Below are positions 7,171 through 11,301 of a DNA stretch of 11,301 nt, piece after piece (position 1 is the stretch's first letter; every line of letters starts with the position of its first letter). The notes below the pieces were generated by a model. It was not told where the DNA came from and did no database searches. It saw only the letters and a list, made by a program, of their open reading frames with translations. Source of the DNA: Cyclobacteriaceae bacterium (GTDB lineage: Bacteria; Bacteroidota; Bacteroidia; Cytophagales; Cyclobacteriaceae); the NCBI GenBank assembly GCA_019751475.1, contig JAIENH010000424.1, positions 1-11,301 on the forward strand, given 5' to 3'. The translations under genes were made by a program, and so were the position numbers.

Positions 7171-7178
7171 TACCTCTG
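7171..7178 (+). promoter_or_regulatory. Near-consensus -7 element before the DUF3078 gene
   Basis: TACCTCTG differs from TAnnTTTG at one base and lies 17 bp before the ATG at 7196. I see no TTG at a suitable distance upstream, and the gene lies only 51 bp behind the response regulator, so read-through is the alternative. Confidence 0.3.
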
Positions 7179-7195
7179 ATAAACTAAAACCCCGT

Positions 7196-8134
7196 ATGAA
7201 AAAAAGTTACTTTCCGGTCTATTGGTGCTTTGCAATCGTTGTCGGCTTTTACCTTCTCCTATCGCCCACAGCAGAGGCGCAAGTAGTGAAGGTTGATTCT
7301 ACCTCAAATTGGAGAAAAGCATTCAAGGCAGGGCTCAATCTTAACCAGGCTTCTTTTTCTACCAACTGGAAGGCAGGTGGTGTTAATTCTATAGGCTTCA
7401 ATGCTTTTTTGAATTATAAAGCTAACTACAAAAATGGCAAGCGCTCATGGGACAATGAGATTGACATGCTATACGGTATGGTCAACAACCAGGGTCAAGG
7501 TTATCGCAAGACACTCGACAGAATATTTCTCGACACCAAGTACGGCTATTCAGTAAGCAAAAACTGGGACATATTTACGGCTGTGAATTTACTGTCTCAA
7601 TTTGCTAAAGGCTATAAGTACACAAAAGATGCCAACGGGGTAGAGCAGCCAGTACTTATTTCGGATGCATTTGCGCCTACGTTCATCACCTCATCCTGGG
7701 GTGCAGAGTATCACCCGGTAGAGTACTTCAAGGTGCGCGTGTCACCCTTTGCTCCGCGTGTCACTATTCTTGGAAACAACAATGGACAATATGCCGCGGT
7801 GGATCCTTTGAGACCATACGGAGTGTTATTAAATGAAAGTACGCGCTATGAGTGGTTGGCATTTCAGATGCTGGCTGAGTTCAATAAAGACATTGCTCCT
7901 AATGTAAACTTGAAGTGGCGTTACATTTTGTTTGCTAACTATGAGACGTTGGAGTGGAAAAAAGTCGACCATCGTTTGGATGTGAATTTGACAGCCAAAG
8001 TCAATAAGTTCATCAACGTAAGCCTTGGGGGCATTATGTTATACGACTACGATCAGGATGCCAGTGTGCAATACAGTCAGGCCTTCTCATTGGGAGTACT
8101 CTACACCTTCCAGAACTTTCAGGATAAGAAATAA
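7196..8134 (+). CDS. DUF3078 family outer-membrane-associated protein
   Basis: The 312-residue protein has a signal peptide: positive MKKS, then a hydrophobic stretch to about residue 25, with cleavage likely after AEAQ (near 29). The mature part begins with the pattern of DUF3078 proteins: WRKAFKAGLNLNQASFSTNWKAGGVNSIGF (in pieces, GLNLNQASFS and NWKAGGVNS), then a series of alternating polar/aromatic strands such as GKRSWDNEIDMLYG, RIFLDTKYGYSVSKNWD and FKVRVSPFAPRVT. It ends in FSLGVLYTFQNFQDKK, reminiscent of a closing beta strand. This is the look of a Bacteroidota outer-membrane beta-barrel of unknown function. The length is normal for the family. A strong terminator follows at 8161-8190, so it ends its transcription unit. 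Family fairly secure; biochemical role unknown. Confidence 0.88.
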   Translation: MKKSYFPVYWCFAIVVGFYLLLSPTAEAQVVKVDSTSNWRKAFKAGLNLNQASFSTNWKAGGVNSIGFNAFLNYKANYKNGKRSWDNEIDMLYGMVNNQGQGYRKTLDRIFLDTKYGYSVSKNWDIFTAVNLLSQFAKGYKYTKDANGVEQPVLISDAFAPTFITSSWGAEYHPVEYFKVRVSPFAPRVTILGNNNGQYAAVDPLRPYGVLLNESTRYEWLAFQMLAEFNKDIAPNVNLKWRYILFANYETLEWKKVDHRLDVNLTAKVNKFINVSLGGIMLYDYDQDASVQYSQAFSLGVLYTFQNFQDKK

Positions 8135-8160
8135 CTGATTCTTAAATTTTATTTTAGAAC

Positions 8161-8190
8161 AACCTGGTGAAAGAGCCGGGTTTTCTATTT
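8161..8190 (+). terminator. Intrinsic terminator after the DUF3078 gene
   Basis: AACCTGG (8161-8167) pairs with CCGGGTT (8176-8182), a 7-bp stem with one G-U pair and an 8-nt loop, followed by a T-rich tract (TTCTATTTT). It lies 26 bp after the stop codon. The rest of the gap to 8278 contains only weak -7-like sequences (TATTTG at 8240). Confidence 0.75.
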
Positions 8191-8278
8191 TCTGATCACA
8201 GATGAGTTGACTAGATTTTTGTAATTTGTTTCTTAGAAGTATTTGATAGCAGCGACTTAAATCCACTAACATAATTTC

Positions 8279-8605
8279 ATGACTATTCAACAAGCACAGT
8301 TTCAGGTCGACCAATGGATTAAAACCCATGGAGTCCGCTACTTTAATGAATTGACTAATATGGCTTTGCTTACGGAGGAGGTGGGTGAGTTGGCTCGTAT
8401 CATGGCCCGCAGGTATGGCGAGCAATCGGAAAAAGAAAGTGACAAAAGCAAAGACCTGGGTGATGAGATGGCCGATGTGTTGTGGGTATTGATTTGCCTG
8501 GCCAACCAAACCGGTGTGAATCTTACTACTGCTTTGCAAAAGAATATTGAAAAGAAAACCATTCGCGATAAAGACCGCCATCATCAAAATCCTAAACTTA
8601 AATGA
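8279..8605 (+). CDS. MazG-like nucleotide pyrophosphohydrolase (all-alpha NTP-PPase)
   Basis: This 108-residue protein matches the single-domain MazG/RS21-C6 type. The metal-binding signature is EExxE in LLTEEVGELAR (Glu33, Glu34, Glu37), followed after a short, basic and charged loop by LGDEMADVLWVLICLANQ with Glu63 and Asp66, the second half of the Mg site. These enzymes hydrolyse NTPs or dNTPs to NMP and pyrophosphate and serve as house-cleaning or pool-balancing enzymes in the cytoplasm. The loop between the two motifs (about 44-58, KESDKSKD) is longer and more charged than in the tightest homologues, so substrate choice is open. The length fits a dimeric or tetrameric single-domain form. 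The last codons and the TGA stop are built into the inverted repeat that terminates both this gene and the convergent one. Confidence 0.92.
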   Translation: MTIQQAQFQVDQWIKTHGVRYFNELTNMALLTEEVGELARIMARRYGEQSEKESDKSKDLGDEMADVLWVLICLANQTGVNLTTALQKNIEKKTIRDKDRHHQNPKLK

Positions 8606-8640
8606 CGCGCAGATATCAGCGCACCAATTTAAGTTTAGGA
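8590..8640. terminator. Bidirectional terminator: 14-bp perfect inverted repeat between convergent genes
   Basis: TCCTAAACTTAAAT (8590-8603) is exactly complementary to ATTTAAGTTTAGGA (8627-8640). The 23-bp loop itself contains a 4-bp stem, GCGC at 8607-8610 with GCGC at 8619-8622. The repeat lies over the stop of the pyrophosphohydrolase gene and 14 bp beyond the stop of the convergent secreted-protein gene. T-tracts follow on both strands (CTTTT after 8643 on plus; ATTTTG on minus). It is well placed to end both transcripts. The arm sequence TAAGTTTAGG recurs at 9061-9070. Confidence 0.75.
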
Positions 8641-8653
8641 ATGCTTTTAGTTA

Positions 8654-9055
8654 TCAAAAGAACAACTGACTTATGGCATCAGCTGCATCAGCTTGTTTGG
8701 GCTTCAAGCCGAGAAATTGCGTGTATTGAGCGGGCGTCAGTTGGCCTTTCATTCCGTCAAAGAGGGTTTTTTGCTCAGCCTCAAATTTGGTTTTGTATTC
8801 GGCAGGCTTACTTTGCATCATCGACATGAAAGATGATTTGTTGGTAAGAAATTGTGATACCAGCGGGGTCACTTTCGTGACTTGTGCAGATGAGAGGCCA
8901 ACTTTACTCGTCAGGCTGCTCATGATGCTTTGGCTCATTTTATTTACATCAAAGCCCAGGGCGGTGGCGGCTCCACTAGCTTTTTTCAAATCAATTTGAG
9001 CAAAAGCGCTGGCGCTGAATAAGATGGCCAAAACGAAGAATCCGAATTTTTTCAT
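8654..9055 (-). CDS. Small secreted helical protein (unknown function)
   Basis: The 133-residue protein begins with a clear signal peptide, MKKFGFFVLAILFSASAFAQ, with cleavage after Ala19 or Gln20. The mature part of about 113 residues is rich in Ala, Ser, Lys and Gln and predicted helical. It carries two related segments, GLSSAQVTKVTPLVSQFL and QLTPAQYTQFLGLKP, that recall the LTxxQ motif of Spy/CpxP-like periplasmic proteins. Between them is MMQSKPAEYKTKFEAEQ. There are no cysteines in the mature part and no lipobox. By resemblance only, it could be a periplasmic chaperone-like or stress protein; it may equally belong to one of the DUF families of short Bacteroidota secreted proteins. It is monocistronic, divergent from the HerA-like gene and convergent with the pyrophosphohydrolase gene. 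Confidence 0.85.
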   Translation of the reverse strand: MKKFGFFVLAILFSASAFAQIDLKKASGAATALGFDVNKMSQSIMSSLTSKVGLSSAQVTKVTPLVSQFLTNKSSFMSMMQSKPAEYKTKFEAEQKTLFDGMKGQLTPAQYTQFLGLKPKQADAADAISQLFF

Positions 9056-9098
9056 GGCGATAAGTTTAGGTTTATATTTAGCATCAAATTACTAAAAA
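9056..9098. promoter_or_regulatory. Divergent intergenic promoter region (secreted protein / HerA-like ATPase)
   Basis: Only 43 bp separate two divergent ATG codons, so both promoters must overlap here and extend into the genes. Candidate -7 elements are TATATTTA (9073-9080, plus strand, seven of eight consensus bases) and TAATTTG (9084-9090 read on the minus strand, one T short). I see no convincing TTG -33 element for either. The minus-strand leader also contains CCTAAACTTA (9061-9070), which recurs in the gene's own terminator. Confidence 0.35.
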
Positions 9099-10649
9099 AT
9101 GGCGAAGGATAAATTTATAGCTGCGGTACAATCGTCCTATCACTTTAATGGGCCGACCATCTACCTGGGTGCAGGAGTATATGAAAATGAAATTCTGGCC
9201 GATGCAAAAGTGAACCTTTCATTGCGCATGATGAATCGACACGGGCTGGTAACAGGTGCTACAGGCTCTGGAAAAACGCGCACGTTGCAACTTATTGCTG
9301 AACAACTGTCCGCTGCAGGTGTACCGGTGTTTATGCCTGACATGAAGGGTGACATTAGCGGCATGGCTAAAGAAGCCACACCCAACGACAAGATCAATGA
9401 CCGGGTAAAGGCCCTTAATTATTCTTACACACCCTCCGGTTTTCCCGTGGAGATTTATTCGCTCAGCGGCAAGCTGGGAGCGCAAATGCGCGCTACCGTG
9501 ACAGAGTTTGGTCCGGTGCTGCTGAGCAAAGTACTTGAGTTGAATGAAGTACAGAGCAGTGTGCTCATGATCTTGTTTAAATATGCCGATGATAAACAAC
9601 TGCCCATCGTTGACCTGAACGATCTGAAGAAAGTGCTGAACTACTTATCGGAAGGAGAAGGTGCGGCCGAGATCAAAGACAACTATGGAAAAATTTCTCC
9701 TGCCACGGCTGGCACTATTTTACGCAAGATTGTGGCATTGGAGCAACAGGGTGTCAACCAGATTTTTGGAGAAAAGTCATTTGACATTGAAGACATGATG
9801 GAGAAAGTGGATGGCCGTGGAGTCATCAGCTTGCTCAATGTATCGGATGTGCAAAGTCAGCCGGCTGTTTTCTCAACCTTTATGCTCTCTATGCTGGCAG
9901 AAATTTACCAGACATTGCCCGAGGCCGGTGATTTAGACAAGCCGAAGCTGGTATTCTTCCTTGATGAAGCGCACTTGTTATTCAAGGATGCTCCGAAGGC
10001 CTTCATGGATCAGATTGAGCAAGTCATTCGGTTGATCCGATCCAAAGGAGTGGGCGTATTCTTTTGCACGCAGCTTACGCAGGATGTTCCGTCTTCTGTG
10101 CTCTCACAGTTGGGAAACAGGGTTCATCATGTGATCCGAGCGTTTACGCCCAACGATGTAAAAGACCTGAAGGAGACGATCAAGACATTTCCGAAGTCGG
10201 AGTTTTATGACCTGGAGCAGCAGTTTACCCAGCTGGGCATTGGCCAGGCATTTATCACTGTGCTCAACGAAAAAGGAATTCCCACAGAAACCGTGGTGAC
10301 GCACCTGGCACCACCCGCTTCGGTGATGGGCCCGCTTTCGCCCGATGAATACAAAAGTCTGCTGAACAATTCAGACATGTACAAGAAGTACAAAGAGAGC
10401 GTGGATCCGCGCAGTGCGTTTGAAATCTTAAATGAACGCGTACAAGCGGTGCGGCAAGAGCAAGAAGCAGCCGCAGAACAAAAGCAAGTCGAGAAGACTA
10501 CGTCACGTTCCGCGAAGGCAGAGAAAAGTACATTTCAAGAGGTACTCACTTCGCCTGTTGCCAAACAAGTAGGCCGAGAGTTGGTGCGCGGAGTATTTGG
10601 AATGTTGTTTGGTTCAGCTCCGAGGAGGACTTATTCGCGGAGGCGGTAA
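9099..10649 (+). CDS. HerA-like ATPase, DUF853/YjgR type
   Basis: This 516-residue P-loop ATPase belongs to the HerA/FtsK superfamily, in the branch represented by E. coli YjgR. The Walker A motif is GATGSGKT (53-60) and the Walker B motif is LVFFLDEAH (284-292). The sensor-like segment FFCTQLTQDVP (321-331) and GNRVHHVIRAFTP (339-351), with a likely arginine finger (Arg341 or Arg347), complete the family pattern. The N-terminal IYLGAGVYEN and VFMPDMKGDISGMA (77-90) are also characteristic. The C-terminal part has a helical, Gln/Glu/Lys-rich stretch (about 440-475) that could form a coiled coil and a basic tail (PRRTYSRRR). Length is as in YjgR (about 500). HerA relatives pump or unwind DNA as hexamers, but no function is established for this branch. 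No NurA-like nuclease or SIR2 gene is adjacent, so a defence role has no support here. Confidence 0.93.
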   Translation: MAKDKFIAAVQSSYHFNGPTIYLGAGVYENEILADAKVNLSLRMMNRHGLVTGATGSGKTRTLQLIAEQLSAAGVPVFMPDMKGDISGMAKEATPNDKINDRVKALNYSYTPSGFPVEIYSLSGKLGAQMRATVTEFGPVLLSKVLELNEVQSSVLMILFKYADDKQLPIVDLNDLKKVLNYLSEGEGAAEIKDNYGKISPATAGTILRKIVALEQQGVNQIFGEKSFDIEDMMEKVDGRGVISLLNVSDVQSQPAVFSTFMLSMLAEIYQTLPEAGDLDKPKLVFFLDEAHLLFKDAPKAFMDQIEQVIRLIRSKGVGVFFCTQLTQDVPSSVLSQLGNRVHHVIRAFTPNDVKDLKETIKTFPKSEFYDLEQQFTQLGIGQAFITVLNEKGIPTETVVTHLAPPASVMGPLSPDEYKSLLNNSDMYKKYKESVDPRSAFEILNERVQAVRQEQEAAAEQKQVEKTTSRSAKAEKSTFQEVLTSPVAKQVGRELVRGVFGMLFGSAPRRTYSRRR

Positions 10650-10674
10650 AGATTTCTATTTCCAATTAGATCAT

Positions 10675-10935
10675 TTAATCATAATGACCTTTACAGGAAA
10701 TAATTTGTATTGCTTCATCTGAGACAGAATAGATCAATCTATGCTTATCATTTATTCTTCGTGACCAAAACCCAGCGAAGTCTCCCTTTAGAGGCTCAGG
10801 CTTGCCGATACCTGTGAAAGGCTGCTTATTAATATCTTCAATAAGTTCAAGGACTTTAAAGGCTAACCTAACTTCACCAAACTTAAAGGAATTCAATTCA
10901 CTGAGGGCTGTTTCGGTAAAGACTATGTGCCTCAT
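10675..10935 (-). CDS. yoeB: YoeB-type mRNA interferase toxin
   Basis: The 86-residue protein aligns along its whole length with E. coli YoeB (84 residues): FTGIGKPEPLKGDFAGFW (in part: GKPEPLK, GFWSRRI) and HRLIYSV. The catalytic residues are kept: Glu47 (E. coli Glu46), Arg66 (Arg65), His84 (His83) and Tyr85 (Tyr84). One extra Asp follows the tyrosine that is C-terminal in E. coli. YoeB binds the ribosome A site and cuts mRNA near translation starts when its antitoxin is lost. The start codon overlaps the antitoxin stop as ATGA, typical of toxin-antitoxin operons with translational coupling. The ORF is intact, so the toxin is probably active and held in check by the upstream gene. The locus is AT-richer than its neighbours, which suggests horizontal gain. 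Confidence 0.95.
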   Translation of the reverse strand: MRHIVFTETALSELNSFKFGEVRLAFKVLELIEDINKQPFTGIGKPEPLKGDFAGFWSRRINDKHRLIYSVSDEAIQIISCKGHYD

Positions 10936-11162
10936 TTTTTAGCAGACTTCACGTATTCGGTAAATTCTTCCATTGTAAATGAAATTGTTTTACCTTCTCC
11001 CAATTCTTGTTTTGAATGGGTGAGCTTGCTTTCATATATTGAAGATGAACCTTGTGAATACACTTTAATTTCTACAAGGTCATCTTTATGAAGTAGTCCT
11101 TTTATTTTTTCGAAAACGGCATCACTAAATTCTTCTGGCTTTAGGCGTATGATGGTTTCCAT
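10932..11162 (-). CDS. Antitoxin partner of YoeB, not recognisably YefM/Phd-type
   Basis: The 76-residue protein is encoded directly upstream of yoeB and overlaps it by 4 bp (ATGA), so it is the cognate antitoxin by position. It starts METIIRLKPEEFSDAVFEKIKGLL, a strand followed by a helix. The middle (LVEIKVYSQGSS) is strand-like, and the C-terminal third (ISFTMEEFTEYVKSAKK) forms an acidic-basic helix that probably wraps the toxin. YefM antitoxins normally open with a Met-x-x-(I/V)-(S/T)-(Y/F)-(S/T)-E-x-R segment of the Phd fold; I do not see it here. Small antitoxins of this kind occur beside YoeB/RelE toxins in Bacteroidota, but I cannot name the family. It should bind its own promoter; an inverted repeat lies in its leader. 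Confidence 0.85.
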   Translation of the reverse strand: METIIRLKPEEFSDAVFEKIKGLLHKDDLVEIKVYSQGSSSIYESKLTHSKQELGEGKTISFTMEEFTEYVKSAKK

Positions 11163-11167
11163 GGATT

Positions 11168-11188
11168 TTTAATTTGACATTAAATATA
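11168..11188 (-). promoter_or_regulatory. Promoter and possible operator of the toxin-antitoxin operon
   Basis: TTTAAT (11168-11173) and ATTAAA (11179-11184) form a perfect 6-bp inverted repeat with a 5-bp spacer, just upstream of the antitoxin ATG. It overlaps TATATTTA (read on the minus strand at 11181-11188), seven of eight bases of the -7 consensus. An operator over the promoter would suit autoregulation by the antitoxin. The region is AT-rich, so chance repeats are likely. Confidence 0.35.
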
Positions 11189-11216
11189 ATAAAATCTTTA
11201 CCGAAGAGAGAGGCGC

Positions 11217-11300
11217 TTAAGAAAAGGGTGTATTCCAAAATGTCGCATCTCTAAGCAGCCTGAAGTATAGGGGGTCGAACCATCTCAATAACTTTTTCCC
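11217..11300 (-). CDS. Possible 3' end of a minus-strand gene entering from outside the window
   Basis: Minus-strand codons are open from the window edge to a TAA at 11217-11219, giving 27 residues that include LLRWFDPLYFRLLRDATFWN. The aromatic/Leu/Arg-rich character looks protein-like, and it is the longest open stretch in this part of the minus strand, but 27 codons at the edge could arise by chance. If real, its stop lies about 55 bp upstream of the antitoxin start, so the toxin-antitoxin promoter must sit in that gap. Treat as a hint only. Confidence 0.2.
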   Translation of the reverse strand, partial: GKKLLRWFDPLYFRLLRDATFWNTPFS

Positions 11301-11301
11301 A

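Noticed and set aside
8087..8587. 166-codon minus-strand open frame opposite the pyrophosphohydrolase gene
   Set aside because: It runs across the terminator at 8161-8190 and opposite a confidently identified gene; its composition looks like an antisense shadow.
8602..8829. Plus-strand open frame following the pyrophosphohydrolase gene
   Set aside because: It lies over the terminator and opposite the secreted-protein gene, whose signal peptide and motifs are clear.
9219..9599. 126-codon minus-strand open frame inside the HerA-like gene
   Set aside because: Fully antisense to a conserved ATPase gene including Walker A; Cys/His-rich composition typical of reverse-strand shadows.
9099..10649. 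HerA-containing anti-phage defence system
   Set aside because: Defence HerA proteins are encoded beside nuclease, SIR2 or DUF4297-type genes; none is here, and the sequence fits the YjgR-like branch instead.

Overview
The window looks like chromosomal DNA of a Bacteroidota bacterium, most likely of the Cytophagales/Cytophagia kind. The reasons are: near-perfect Bacteroidota promoter elements (TAnnTTTG, as TACCTTTG or TAATTTTG, just before several genes), start codons without purine-rich Shine-Dalgarno sequences, a DUF3078-type outer-membrane protein typical of the phylum, and a secreted MltD-type lytic transglycosylase with several LysM modules. The lineage is inferred from these features, not from a marker gene.

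Layout. (1) Positions 1-2754, plus strand: the 3' part of a polytopic membrane protein (cut by the window edge), a left-handed beta-helix sugar O-acyltransferase of the NeuD/PglD type with its own promoter, and a uridine-phosphorylase-like nucleoside phosphorylase that starts with TTG two codons after the previous stop. The first two resemble surface-polysaccharide genes. (2) 2764-3015, minus strand: a small unrecognised protein, divergent from (3) 3163-6595, plus strand: an M16 zinc peptidase, a class I SAM O-methyltransferase 19 bp behind it, and the MltD-type transglycosylase. (4) 6734-8134, plus strand: an orphan single-domain response regulator and the DUF3078 protein, closed by a clear intrinsic terminator. 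(5) 8279-9055: a MazG-like nucleotide pyrophosphohydrolase converging on a small secreted helical protein; a 14-bp perfect inverted repeat between them serves as a two-way terminator. (6) 9099-10649, plus strand: a HerA-like (DUF853/YjgR-type) ATPase, divergent from the secreted protein across 43 bp. (7) 10675-11162, minus strand: an AT-rich toxin-antitoxin operon, a catalytically intact YoeB RNase with an antitoxin that does not look like YefM. (8) The last ~140 bp hold the antitoxin's promoter/operator region and perhaps the last codons of another minus-strand gene.

Most of the window is housekeeping and envelope genes in short operons. Coding is dense, no gene-free stretch exceeds 150 bp, and I see no rRNA, tRNA, CRISPR array, insertion sequence or phage gene. 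No clearly new multi-gene system is evident. The points most worth a second look are the unusual partner of YoeB, the acyltransferase that appears to lack the usual catalytic histidine, and a 10-base sequence in the leader of the secreted-protein mRNA that is complementary to its own 3' terminator arm.
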